From an uncultured Lachnospiraceae bacterium (GTDB taxonomy: Bacteria > Bacillota > Clostridia > Lachnospirales > Lachnospiraceae), in the NCBI GenBank assembly GCA_910580195.1, contig CAJTWA010000056.1:2259-25674 (forward strand): DNA of 23,416 nt. The letters run 5' to 3'. The notes below the pieces were generated by a model that was not told where the DNA came from, ran no database searches, and worked only from the letters and a program-made list of their open reading frames with translations. The translations under genes were made by a program, and so were the position numbers. The number at the start of each line of letters is the position of its first letter. The first letter of the stretch is position 1. This document shows, in pieces, positions 14,556-22,550 of the stretch.

Positions 14556-15683
14556 ATGGAGTTAAACAAAGAAAACATAAAAAAAATCCTATGCATTATA
14601 ACTTTCACCCTAGTTCTGCTGTCGCTCCTGATGAACATGGGCGCCGTAAAATCCTACTTAGGTTTCCTATGGGGTATCCTGTTCCCCTTTGTGATGGGCA
14701 GCGCCATAGCCTTCATCCTGAACATCCCCATGGCGGCCATTGAGCAGAAATTATTCAAAAAGCCCAGCAAAGCCGCAAGGCCATTAAGCCTTGTCCTGTC
14801 TATCCTGCTGGTATTTGCTGTCCTAGCCATTGTCATTGTGGTAGTCATCCCGCAGCTTGGCAAAACCTTCGACAGCATCAGCGCCGGGATGGTGACATTC
14901 CTGCCCCAGATGCAGAAATGGCTGGAGCAAGTATTCAAGGATTGGGAAGGGATTGTATCCTATATAGAATCTATGGAATTTGACTGGATGGGCTGGCTCA
15001 AAAGCATCAAGGACTTCGCGCTAAGCGGTGCAGGCAGCGTATTTTCTTATACCATGTCTGCTACAATGATGGTAATTAACGGCGTCATGACATTTTTCAT
15101 CGCTTTTGTGTTTGCCATCTATATTTTAATCCAAAAGGAAACATTGGGCAGGCAGTTCATGAAAGTATTTACCGCCCTGCTCCCTAAAAAGGCAGTGGAC
15201 AAGATTACCCATGTATGTACCCTGTCCCACCGGACATTTTCCAAGTTCATTACTGGACAGTGCTTGGAAGCCCTGATACTTGGAGCCATGTTCTTTGTAT
15301 CCATGACGGTTGTGCGGCTGCCTTATGCGCTTTTAATCGGCGTGCTTATTGCGTTTACTGCCTTGATTCCCATGGTGGGGGCGTTTATTGGCTGCGGCGT
15401 AGGGGCGTTTTTGATATTGATGGTAGACCCGATGAAGGCTGTGTTTTTTGTTGCTCTCTTCCTTGTCCTACAGCAAATTGAAGGCAACTTGATTTACCCC
15501 CATGTGGTGGGGAACTCGGTAGGCTTGCCCTCTATCTGGGTACTTTTTGCTGTGACTGTAGGCGGGAAACTTATGGGGATTGTGGGGATGCTGATTTTTA
15601 TACCGCTTACGTCTGTGGTTTATTCGTTGTTCCGGGATTGGATTAATAAGAGGGGCCGGCTGAAAAGCAAAGTGGAAAAATAA
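14556..15683 (+). CDS. AI-2E family transporter (PF01594-type membrane protein)
   Basis: A 375-residue integral membrane protein with about seven to eight hydrophobic helices. Typical family blocks are GILFPFVMGSAIAFILNIPM near the N-terminus, FTALIPMVGAFIGCGVGAF in the middle and GNLIYPHVVGNSVGLPSIWVL with GIVGMLIFIPLTSVVY near the C-terminus. Members were named after an autoinducer-2 exporter, but most transport other solutes, some as Na+/H+ antiporters, so no substrate is proposed. ATG 14556 follows AAGGAGGAAA by six bases. A longer frame from 14439 is ignored because it overlaps the tyrS promoter. The gene is followed at 26 bp by a palindromic 180-base element. Confidence 0.88.
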   Translation: MELNKENIKKILCIITFTLVLLSLLMNMGAVKSYLGFLWGILFPFVMGSAIAFILNIPMAAIEQKLFKKPSKAARPLSLVLSILLVFAVLAIVIVVVIPQLGKTFDSISAGMVTFLPQMQKWLEQVFKDWEGIVSYIESMEFDWMGWLKSIKDFALSGAGSVFSYTMSATMMVINGVMTFFIAFVFAIYILIQKETLGRQFMKVFTALLPKKAVDKITHVCTLSHRTFSKFITGQCLEALILGAMFFVSMTVVRLPYALLIGVLIAFTALIPMVGAFIGCGVGAFLILMVDPMKAVFFVALFLVLQQIEGNLIYPHVVGNSVGLPSIWVLFAVTVGGKLMGIVGMLIFIPLTSVVYSLFRDWINKRGRLKSKVEK

Positions 15684-15709
15684 TTTGGGGGGGGGCTTTG
15701 GGGGCGGAC

Positions 15710-15889
15710 GGCAATTCAGGGCTGCCCTCCCTCACACAAACTGGGCAACGTTCCGGCGAACTAACTGCTAACTACGACTAAGGAACTCAGGAAAGCCTTC
15801 GTTCCTAAGTCTTCGTAAGCAGTGGATTTCGCCTACACGAAAAGCGCCCATGAACCGTTTGCTTAGAGGGAGGGCAGCCCTGAATTGCC
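15710..15889 (+). ncRNA. Palindromic element copy 1: candidate structured RNA or small mobile palindrome
   Basis: Bases 15710-15733 and 15866-15889 are a perfect 24-bp inverted repeat. Inside, GGGC (15743-15746) pairs with GCCC (15846-15849), GGCGAA (15755-15760) with TTCGCC (15828-15833), then ACTGCT with AGCAGT and AGGAAC with GTTCCT around the loop. The 79-base core 15755-15833 is repeated in reverse orientation at 16599-16677 with four differences, two of which keep a base pair. No ORF or U tract is attached. It could be an RNA, a MITE-like element or a cruciform site. I know no family name for it. Confidence 0.6.
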
Positions 15890-16128
15890 TGTGTATTGAA
15901 TAACTTTACGTTCCAAATATGATTTATATGATGTTTTGTAACTAAGGATACCATTGTGCAAAGCCACATATATATGCCGAAAGTTTATAGGAGTTTACAT
16001 AATTGCCATGAAGCAGAGCCAATACCTAGCAGCCAGTTCCGTACAGAAGGCAGCTTTTTACGAATTATTTAAAGAATTGCCGATAAGCAGAACCAGTCCC
16101 CACTAGTTCCAGATATTTAACCGCCGGA
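15890..16128. other. A/T-rich gene-free stretch between palindrome copy 1 and the tandem array
   Basis: No convincing open frame or repeat is seen. One weak terminator-like stem, AGCAGCC/GGCAGCT with a central mismatch (16028-16034 with 16049-16055), is followed by five T. Confidence 0.4.
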
Positions 16129-16542
16129 GTAATAAGAACCGCCTTTAGAGAACCATACAGGGAGTTGCAGTAAAGCATAGCCACCCCCCCAGCAGTTCTG
16201 TAGTAAGAACCGCCCTTAGGGAACCATACAGGGAGTTGCAGTAAAGCATAGCCCCCCCCGGCAGTTCTGTAGTAAGAACCGCCCTTAGGGAACCATACAG
16301 GGAATTGCAGTAAAGCATAGCCACCCCCCCCGGCAGTGTTGTAGCAAGAACCGCCCTTAGGGAACCATACAGGGAGTTGCAGTAAAGCATAGCCCCCCCC
16401 GGCAGTTCTGTAGTAAGAACCGCCTTTAGGGAACCATACAGGGAGTTGCAGTAAAGCATAGCCACCCCCCCGGCAGTTCTGTAGTAAGAACCGCCTTTAG
16501 GGAACCATACAGGAAATTGCAGTAAAGCATAGCCGATCCCCA
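16129..16542. repeat. Six-copy tandem repeat array, unit 69-72 bp
   Basis: The marker AAGAACCGCC recurs at 16134, 16205, 16274, 16346, 16415 and 16486. Units are nearly identical apart from a C tract of seven or eight bases and a few substitutions, and the last unit is the most diverged. Most unit junctions carry a hairpin: GGC-A-GTTCT, loop GTAGTA, AGAAC-C-GCC. On the minus strand the 69/72-base periods keep one frame open over four units (repeat MLYCNSLYGSLRAVLTTELP), but the 71-base steps break it at both ends and no ribosome site is present, so coding is doubtful. There are no unique spacers, so it is not CRISPR. Confidence 0.9.
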
Positions 16543-16723
16543 GCAGTTCCGGGCAGGGACCCGCCCCCTGCAAACCATTCAGGGACGCCCTTAATGGAGG
16601 TGAAATCCACTGCTTACGCAGACTTAGGAACGAAGGCTATCCTGAGTTCCTTAGTCGTAGTTAGCAGTTAGTTCACCGGAATGTTGTCCCGTTTGCAGGG
16701 GGCGGGTCCCTGCCCGGAACTGC
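16543..16723 (-). ncRNA. Palindromic element copy 2, inverted relative to copy 1
   Basis: A perfect 33-bp inverted repeat (16543-16575 with 16691-16723) encloses the same core as copy 1 on the opposite strand. GGTGAA (16599-16604) pairs with TTCACC (16672-16677) where copy 1 has GGCGAA/TTCGCC. GGGAC (16582-16586) pairs with GTCCC (16686-16690) where copy 1 has GGGC/GCCC. The arms share no evident sequence with the arms of copy 1, but total length is almost the same (181 against 180). Conservation of pairing without sequence favours a selected fold. Confidence 0.6.
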
Positions 16724-16858
16724 GTCCGCCCCCACAGCCTACAAAAGCAACTAGTCGCCCAGAATCTCATTCCGCTAACAGAAGGTACCCCCCTGCCCAG
16801 AACTGCGCCCACCCCCACAGCCTACCTAAGCAACTACCTCACCAGAATACCATCCCCC
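16706..16858 (+). repeat. Two diverged direct copies, period 83 bp
   Basis: The block starting near CCCTGCCC, with AACTGCG at 16718 and 16801 and CCCCCACAGCCTAC following, is repeated with several substitutions. It lies between palindrome copy 2 and the PhoP boxes. Confidence 0.75.
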
Positions 16859-16883
16859 AAATAAGAGCCACCCCACCCCAAAT

Positions 16884-16922
16884 TTTACACAGATTTTACA
16901 CAAATTATGTATCCCATTTACA
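16884..16922 (+). promoter_or_regulatory. PhoP-box array before the phosphate-transport operon
   Basis: TTTACA (16884), TTTACA (16895), TATGTA (16906) and TTTACA (16917) are spaced exactly 11 bp apart, so each hexamer has a five-base spacer. Direct TT(A/C/T)A(C/T)A hexamers with that spacing are the Bacillus-type PhoP binding pattern. A possible -10 (TAGAAT 16932-16937 or TATAGA 16930-16935) follows, so the array lies where PhoP activates. The genes downstream are a phosphate cotransporter and a PhoP/PhoR-type pair, which supports autoregulated phosphate-starvation control. Confidence 0.7.
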
Positions 16923-16997
16923 CAAACCGTATAGAATAATCCTACGTAAAACCAAAACAACCCAACCAAAAAGTTGCATTTACGCAGGAGGATCAAA

Positions 16998-18776
16998 ATG
17001 GATATATTCGGATTTCTGTCACTCATCGGCGGCCTAGCCCTATTCCTATACGGTATGCACGTCATGGGCGGCGGCCTAGAAAAACTGTCCGGCGGCAAAT
17101 TAGAGCGCGTATTGGAAAAGTTAACCTCAAACCCCCTAAAAGCAGTCCTGTTAGGGGCAGGCGTAACCGCCGTCATCCAGTCGTCATCCGCCACAACCGT
17201 CATGCTGGTAGGCTTTGTCAACTCCGGCATCATGAAGCTGTCCCAAGCCATTGGGATTATCATGGGCGCCAATATCGGCACCACCATAACCTCATGGCTC
17301 CTAAGCCTGACAGGGATTGAAGGAGGGAACTTTTTCGTCCGCATGTTAAAGCCCTCCTCCTTTTCCCCCATCTTGGCGCTGATAGGGATTATCCTATTGT
17401 TGGGTGCAAAGAGCAGCAGGAAAAAAGACATTGCAGAAATTTTCCTAGGCTTTGCCGTACTGATGTTTGGGATGGAAACCATGAGCGGCGCAGTGAAGCC
17501 GCTGGCGGATGTGCCGGAGTTTACCGGAATCCTGACAAAATTCAGCAACCCCTTGCTTGGAATTTTGGTAGGCGCATTGCTGACCGCCATCATCCAGAGC
17601 TCTTCGGCCTCCGTAGGTATTTTACAAGCCCTCTCCGTGACAGGCGCGTTTACGTATGGCTCCGTCATCCCAATCATTATGGGGCAGAACATTGGAACCT
17701 GCGTCACCGCAATGATTTCCGCGGTAGGGGCCAATAAAGGGGCAAGGCGGACAGCATTTGTGCACCTGTATTTCAATGTCATAGGATCCGTAGTATTTCT
17801 GGCAGCTTACACTGGCTTGGATGCAGTGTTCCAGTTTGGGTTTACAGGGGAAACGGTAGGCGCTGCTGGAATTGCGGCAATCCACAGCGTATTTAATATT
17901 TTTGCAACGCTGGTGCTCCTGCCCTTTACCAAGGGGCTGGAAAAACTGGCCTACCTCACCATCCCAGCAACGGAAGAGGAACGGCAGGAATCTGGCAGCG
18001 AGGATGAATTTAAGGTATTGGATGAACGTTTTTTATCCACCCCTGGCTATGCCATCGAACAATGCATTTCCCTTGCAAAACAAATGGCGGTGCTTTCCGG
18101 GGAAACCGTCCGGGAGGCCATGGGCCTTTTTGGGGATTACTCCCAGAAACAGGCGGAATTGGTGCAGCAGCAGGAAGAACTGCTGGATAAATATGAAGAT
18201 AAGCTAACCGCATACTTAACAAGGCTCAGCAGCCAAAATTTAACGGAGCAGGAAGGGCAGGGCGTTTCCACCCTGATGCACAGCGTCCACGATTTTGAGC
18301 GGATTGGCGACCACGCCCTGAACCTGATGGAGATAGCTGCAGAGATAAAGAAGAAAAAACTGGAATTTACCAAAAAGGCAAAATATGAAATGGATGTATT
18401 TGGCGATGCAGTTACCGATATCTTAAACCGCTCCATCCAAGCCTTTACCGAAAATGACATAGAATTAGCCCAGTCTGTGGAACCCTTGGAAGAAGTCATA
18501 GACGACCTGAACAAAGAAGTGAAAAAGCGCCATGTAAAACGCCTCCGGAAAGGGAAATGCACCATCGAAACAGGCCTTGTCCTGTCAGACATTGCCGTAA
18601 ATTATGAGCGGGTGGCAGACCATTGCTCGAACCTTGCCGTCTACATGATACAGACGGAAGACAATACCATAGAAGCCCACGGCTATGTCAATAACCTTTC
18701 TGGGAAAACAAGGATGCGCTTTGCAGAAATGCAGGAATACTTCCAAGCGAAATACCAGCTAGGCGCAAAAGATTAA
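16998..18776 (+). CDS. Na+/phosphate cotransporter with PhoU-like C-terminal domain (NptA/PF02690 family)
   Basis: A 592-residue protein. Residues about 1-330 hold two inverted membrane repeats, each with the family's QSSS signature (QSSSATT 61-67 and QSSSASV 200-206) and a GANIGTT or GQNIGTC block, which are expected to form the Na+ and phosphate path. Residues about 350-585 are a cytoplasmic PhoU-like helical domain with two ERxxDH-type sites (FERIGDHALNL and YERVADHCSNL). Bacterial NptA members import inorganic phosphate, but some may export it. The PhoU part suggests regulation or signalling. ATG 16998 has AGGAGG six bases before it. PhoP boxes lie upstream and a PhoP/PhoR pair follows at 15 bp. 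Confidence 0.93.
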   Translation: MDIFGFLSLIGGLALFLYGMHVMGGGLEKLSGGKLERVLEKLTSNPLKAVLLGAGVTAVIQSSSATTVMLVGFVNSGIMKLSQAIGIIMGANIGTTITSWLLSLTGIEGGNFFVRMLKPSSFSPILALIGIILLLGAKSSRKKDIAEIFLGFAVLMFGMETMSGAVKPLADVPEFTGILTKFSNPLLGILVGALLTAIIQSSSASVGILQALSVTGAFTYGSVIPIIMGQNIGTCVTAMISAVGANKGARRTAFVHLYFNVIGSVVFLAAYTGLDAVFQFGFTGETVGAAGIAAIHSVFNIFATLVLLPFTKGLEKLAYLTIPATEEERQESGSEDEFKVLDERFLSTPGYAIEQCISLAKQMAVLSGETVREAMGLFGDYSQKQAELVQQQEELLDKYEDKLTAYLTRLSSQNLTEQEGQGVSTLMHSVHDFERIGDHALNLMEIAAEIKKKKLEFTKKAKYEMDVFGDAVTDILNRSIQAFTENDIELAQSVEPLEEVIDDLNKEVKKRHVKRLRKGKCTIETGLVLSDIAVNYERVADHCSNLAVYMIQTEDNTIEAHGYVNNLSGKTRMRFAEMQEYFQAKYQLGAKD

Positions 18777-18791
18777 AAAAGGAGGAACGCC

Positions 18792-19466
18792 ATGCCACTC
18801 ATCTACACGGTTGAGGATGACAGCAGCATCCGGGAAATCCAGCAATACGCCTTACGCAACAGCGGCTTTGATGTGCAGGGCTTTTCCTGCGGCCGGGAAC
18901 TGCGCCAAGCATTGGAAACCAAAATTCCGAGCCTGATACTCCTAGACATTATGCTCCCCGGCGAGGACGGCCTGAAAATCCTCTTGTCCCTCCGCCAAAA
19001 TGCCGCTACCGCCCATATCCCAATCATTATGGTAACAGCAAAATCTACGGAGCTGGACAAGGTAAAAGGCCTTGACTTAGGCGCAGATGACTATATGGCA
19101 AAGCCTTTTGGCATTATGGAATTGATTTCCCGGGTCAAGGCATTGCTGCGGCGGACAGAGAACCTTTCAGAACCAGCGCTGCTTGCCAACGGCTCTATCG
19201 CCATGGACACGGAAAAACGTAGCGTCACCGTAAGCGGGCAGCCCTGCGAACTGACATTCAAGGAATTTGAGCTTCTGCGGATGCTGTTAATTAACCAAGG
19301 CATTGTCCTGTCCCGGGATAGGATTATGGAGCAAATCTGGGGCTATGACTACGAAGGGGAAAGCCGGACCGTGGACATGCATATCAAGACGCTGAGGCAG
19401 AAGCTGGGGGAAGGGGGCGCAGCCATCAAGACGGTGCGGAATGTGGGGTATGTCATAGGCAGGTAA
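18792..19466 (+). CDS. phoP: OmpR/PhoB-type response regulator, probable PhoP
   Basis: A 224-residue regulator. Residues 1-118 form a receiver with D9/D10, phosphorylated D52 in LLDIMLPGEDG, T82 and K104. Residues about 125-224 form an OmpR-type winged helix, with the transactivation/recognition region LTFKEFELLRMLLINQG and SRTVDMHIKTLRQKLG and the wing TVRNVGYVIG. AAGGAGG precedes the ATG. It starts 15 bp after the phosphate transporter, and a sensor kinase gene follows. With the PhoP-box array upstream this makes a phosphate-response role likely. The symbol rests on context, not on sequence alone. Confidence 0.85.
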   Translation: MPLIYTVEDDSSIREIQQYALRNSGFDVQGFSCGRELRQALETKIPSLILLDIMLPGEDGLKILLSLRQNAATAHIPIIMVTAKSTELDKVKGLDLGADDYMAKPFGIMELISRVKALLRRTENLSEPALLANGSIAMDTEKRSVTVSGQPCELTFKEFELLRMLLINQGIVLSRDRIMEQIWGYDYEGESRTVDMHIKTLRQKLGEGGAAIKTVRNVGYVIGR

Positions 19467-19531
19467 GGAACTGCCCAAAAATTATTTTCCATACCCCTTG
19501 CCTTTTTATTACTCCGGCAGTTAAGCAGGCA

Positions 19532-20854
19532 ATGAATATGAAGAAAAAGATTAATATACAATTGATACTTCTCTCATCCTTTGCAGCCATGGCAGCAGCT
19601 GCGGCATCCATGGCATTATTTTACAGTATTTTCAAAAATCAGGTATATGATGACATCAAAGACTATACTCATATAATACAGGCATCAGGGCCGGGGTTTT
19701 TGGAAAGCGGGAAAAGCCGTGCGCTTCTTAGGGAAGATGGGATACGGGTGACAGTGGTAAAAAAAGACGGCAGCGTTTCCTATGACAGCAGCATGGGGCA
19801 AAAGGAAATGGAAAACCACAAGGGCCGACCGGAAATCAAAGAAGCCTTAGAGCATGGCAGCGGAACCACGGTGCGTTGGTCTGCCACTAGTTCCCTGCAC
19901 ACGTTTTATTATGCAGAGCGCATGGAAGACGGGACTGTCTTAAGGATTGGGAAGGATTCAGGAAATATTTTCCATATGCTGAAACGCACAGGGATTTTGG
20001 CGCTTGGGCTGTCCCTGCTGGTAATTTTGCTCTGCGGGTTCCTCTCCCGCTGCCTGACAAAAAAATTGCTGTCCCCCATTGAGAAACTGGCCTTACATCC
20101 AGACGGAGCCAGCCAAGGGCCTATTTATCAGGAAATTGAGCCCTTTATCCAGACAATCAAGGAGCAGCACATCAATATTTTAGACCATGTGCGGATGCGG
20201 CAGGAATTTACCGCAAATGTATCCCATGAGCTAAAAACCCCATTGACAGCCATTTCCGGGTATGCGGAACTGATAGAAAGCGGCATGGCAGGGGAACAGG
20301 ACGCTAAGCGGTTTGCCCATGAGATACGCACCAGCTTGGATCGGCTGCTGGATTTGATTAATGATATCTTAAAGCTGTCAGAACTGGATGACACGGAGCA
20401 GGAATTTGAACTGGAACAAGTGGATTTGTACCATGCAGCCAGAAGCTGCCTAGATATGATGGATATGCAGGCGGCAAAGCAAGGGGTCACGCTGCATCTT
20501 CAGGGGAAACCCTGCATAATTTCCGCCAACCGGAATCTGATAGATGAATTGCTGTATAACCTTTGCAGCAACGCCATACGCTACAATAACCGGGGCGGGG
20601 CAGTAACGGTTACCGCAGCCCTAGAACATGGCAGGCCTATGCTTTTGGTGGAAGATACCGGCATTGGGATTCCGAAAGAATATCAGGATAGGGTTTTCGA
20701 ACGGTTTTACCGGGTGGACAAAGGGCGTTCCAGGCAAGAAGGCGGCACAGGCCTGGGCCTTGCCATCGTAAAGCACATTGCCGCCCAGCACAATGCAGAA
20801 ATTTTTCTGGAAAGTGAGCCGGGGAAAGGGACGAAAGTAAAATTAATATTTTAG
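19532..20854 (+). CDS. phoR: Membrane sensor histidine kinase, probable PhoR
   Basis: A 440-residue kinase. Transmembrane helices at about 9-31 and 153-171 enclose an extracytoplasmic sensor region of about 120 residues. A cytoplasmic linker leads to the phospho-accepting H232 in FTANVSHELKTPLTAISGYA, then the N box with N347 (NLCSNAIRYN), the G1 box DTGIGI (375-380), the F box and GGTGLGLAIVKH (404-415). All catalytic motifs are intact. The DHp segment matches the PhoR/WalK type. ATG 19532 is only two bases after AGCAGG. ATG 19538 has eight bases and may be the true start. An inverted repeat AACTGCC/GGCAGTT (19469-19475 with 19516-19522) spans the 65-bp gap from phoP and could limit its translation. 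Confidence 0.85.
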   Translation: MNMKKKINIQLILLSSFAAMAAAAASMALFYSIFKNQVYDDIKDYTHIIQASGPGFLESGKSRALLREDGIRVTVVKKDGSVSYDSSMGQKEMENHKGRPEIKEALEHGSGTTVRWSATSSLHTFYYAERMEDGTVLRIGKDSGNIFHMLKRTGILALGLSLLVILLCGFLSRCLTKKLLSPIEKLALHPDGASQGPIYQEIEPFIQTIKEQHINILDHVRMRQEFTANVSHELKTPLTAISGYAELIESGMAGEQDAKRFAHEIRTSLDRLLDLINDILKLSELDDTEQEFELEQVDLYHAARSCLDMMDMQAAKQGVTLHLQGKPCIISANRNLIDELLYNLCSNAIRYNNRGGAVTVTAALEHGRPMLLVEDTGIGIPKEYQDRVFERFYRVDKGRSRQEGGTGLGLAIVKHIAAQHNAEIFLESEPGKGTKVKLIF

Positions 20855-20918
20855 CAGCAGTGCAGGAAAACAAGCTGTCCAGAGAAGGTTCCTTTATGGA
20901 AGGATCTAAGGACATCCT

Positions 20919-21092
20919 GCTTATTTGCTGCAATGCGCAGGAGGCAGGACACGGATGATACGTTTGTTTTGGGAAAGGGCAAGAATACAGTTGTTGCTTA
21001 TTGTAGTACAGGAGGCAGGGTACGGATGATACACTTGTTTTAGGAAGAGCCAAGAACCTAATTTTCACTTATTGCAATACAGGAGGGGCAGG
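20919..21092 (+). repeat. Threefold tandem repeat of the antiporter's ribosome-binding region
   Basis: CTTATT(T)G...CAGGAGG...GG-ATG blocks begin at 20919, 20996 and 21068, about 71 to 77 bp apart. Each contains an AGGAGG and a following ATG. The third copy supplies the ribosome site and start of the antiporter gene. The first two would start only short peptides (24 and 5 codons) with a 10-base spacing. Confidence 0.8.
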
Positions 21093-22022
21093 ATGCTGAA
21101 TTACGTATTTCTTATCGTAGGGTTTGCACTATTAATCAAAGGCGCTGATTTTTTCGTGGACGGCAGCGCCAGCGTTGCGAAAAAGCTGCGCGTCCCGACT
21201 ATGATAATCGGGCTGACAATTGTGGCAATGGGAACCAGCGCGCCGGAATGTGCCGTCAGCATAGCGGCTTCCCTGAAAGGGAGCAATACTATGGCAATCA
21301 GCAATGTGGTAGGTTCCAATATCTTTAACCTGATGGTTGTCTGCGGGGCATGCGCCGTATTTGCGCCCCTAGCCGTAAAAGAAAACACTTTGAAAAAAGA
21401 ATTCCCACTTTCCATCATTGCGGCTATCCTGCTTTGGGCAATGGGAAACCAGGGCATGTCCATTGGCCGGGCAGACGGAATCCTCCTGCTGCTGGTATTT
21501 GCCGCATTTCTTATGTGGATGGTGCTAGAAGCAATGAAAGCCCGCAGCAGCGCGCAGGAAGAGGAACTTGTGCCTTTAAAAAGCTGGCAGTGCGTGGTAT
21601 ATATCGCAGTCGGCATTGGGGCTATTGTGGCAGGCGGGGAATTTGTCGTGGATTCCGCCACCGCCATTGCCGAGGATTTTGGCTTAAGCCCCACCTTAAT
21701 CGGGTTAACCATCGTGGCCTTTGGCACATCCCTGCCAGAGCTTGTTACCTCCCTTGTGGCAGCAAGGAAAGGGGAAACGGATATGGCCCTTGGAAATGTC
21801 ATTGGATCCAATATTTTCAATATTCTTCTGGTGCTTGGGGTTGCAGGGGCAGTTAGCCCAATGGAAGTCTTGATGGAAAACCTGATTGATGATATAATTT
21901 TAATTGGAATGAGCGGTGTTGTGTGGATATTTGCATGGCGCAGAAAACAAATCAGCCGTATCCATGGGGCGCTCATGCTGGCAATGTATGCCGGATATAC
22001 CGCTTATATCTGCATGCGCTGA
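21093..22022 (+). CDS. CaCA-family Na+/Ca2+ antiporter
   Basis: A 309-residue membrane protein with ten hydrophobic helices in two inverted halves. Each half carries the alpha repeat that binds Ca2+ and Na+: GLTIVAMGTSAPE with SNVVGSNIFN (about 40-79), and GLTIVAFGTSLPE with GNVIGSNIFN (about 204-243). An acidic, charged loop (SSAQEEELVPLK, 152-163) joins the halves. The two conserved glutamates, E52 and E216, are present. It exports Ca2+ using the Na+ gradient, or possibly uses K+. ATG 21093 follows AGGAGG by six bases. A longer frame from 21072 includes the ribosome site and is ignored. The zinc-ribbon gene follows by 30 bp. Confidence 0.93.
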   Translation: MLNYVFLIVGFALLIKGADFFVDGSASVAKKLRVPTMIIGLTIVAMGTSAPECAVSIAASLKGSNTMAISNVVGSNIFNLMVVCGACAVFAPLAVKENTLKKEFPLSIIAAILLWAMGNQGMSIGRADGILLLLVFAAFLMWMVLEAMKARSSAQEEELVPLKSWQCVVYIAVGIGAIVAGGEFVVDSATAIAEDFGLSPTLIGLTIVAFGTSLPELVTSLVAARKGETDMALGNVIGSNIFNILLVLGVAGAVSPMEVLMENLIDDIILIGMSGVVWIFAWRRKQISRIHGALMLAMYAGYTAYICMR

Positions 22023-22052
22023 AAGATGCGGCTGCCATAAGGAGGAAAAGCG

Positions 22053-22550
22053 ATGACATTTTTTACAAAATTAGGAGAAACGATTACGGCAACTGGGAAA
22101 GACGTATCCCAAAAAGCAAAAGAACTGACAGGCATTGCAAAACTCAACCTAGACATAAAAGCCAAGGAGGATTTTGTGGAGCGTCAGTATATGGAAATCG
22201 GCAAGCAGTATTTCGGGCTCCACAAGGAGGATGAGGAACCATTATTTGAGGAAATAGCCTTAATCCGGGATACTTTGCAGGAAATTGAGCAGCTGAAAGC
22301 AGAAATTGACGACATGAAAGGAAAAAAGAAATGTCCATCCTGCGGAGCAACGGTAGGCCAAGACGACGCCTATTGCAATAAATGCGGTGCAAAATGCGAG
22401 TCCATTTTTGAAGAAGAAACCATAATAAAAGAAGAAACGGCTCCAGAAATGCAGGAAGAGGGAGCTGCTGCAGAAGAAACAGCCGCCCCCAAAATGCAGG
22501 CAGAAGAAATGGAGGAAGGGGAACCTGCCTCAAAAAGCGCGCAAGAATAA
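22053..22550 (+). CDS. Small zinc-ribbon protein with acidic tail
   Basis: A 165-residue protein. The N-terminal half (1-90) is helical and amphipathic with a likely coiled coil around residues 60-90 (LIRDTLQEIEQLKAEIDDM). A zinc ribbon has C94, C97, C108 and C111 (CPSCGAT...YCNKCG). The last 50 residues are a low-complexity Glu/Ala tail. Such proteins are widespread in Clostridia and lack a known function. The ribosome site AAGGAGG lies ten bases before the ATG. It probably shares a transcript with the antiporter. Its last ten codons and stop are repeated twice downstream in the same frame (66-bp period). Confidence 0.85.
   Translation: MTFFTKLGETITATGKDVSQKAKELTGIAKLNLDIKAKEDFVERQYMEIGKQYFGLHKEDEEPLFEEIALIRDTLQEIEQLKAEIDDMKGKKKCPSCGATVGQDDAYCNKCGAKCESIFEEETIIKEETAPEMQEEGAAAEETAAPKMQAEEMEEGEPASKSAQE

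Noticed and set aside
16129..16542. CRISPR array
   Set aside because: The units are contiguous copies of one 70-bp sequence without unique spacers, and no cas genes are present.
16145..16573. 142-codon minus-strand frame with a repeated MLYCNSLYGSLRAV motif
   Set aside because: It is a direct translation of the tandem array. The 71-base steps at both ends break the repeat's frame, there is no ribosome site, and the repeat unit is better explained as DNA or RNA hairpins.
15710..16723. Integron attC sites or an insertion sequence
   Set aside because: No integrase or transposase frame exists between or beside the elements, and the core lacks a clear attC pair of RYYYAAC/GTTRRRY sites.
16880..16925. 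DnaA-box or replication-origin iterons (TTTTACACA repeats)
   Set aside because: They differ from TTATNCACA, and the exact 11-bp phasing and the phosphate genes downstream fit PhoP boxes better. No dnaA or dnaN is nearby.
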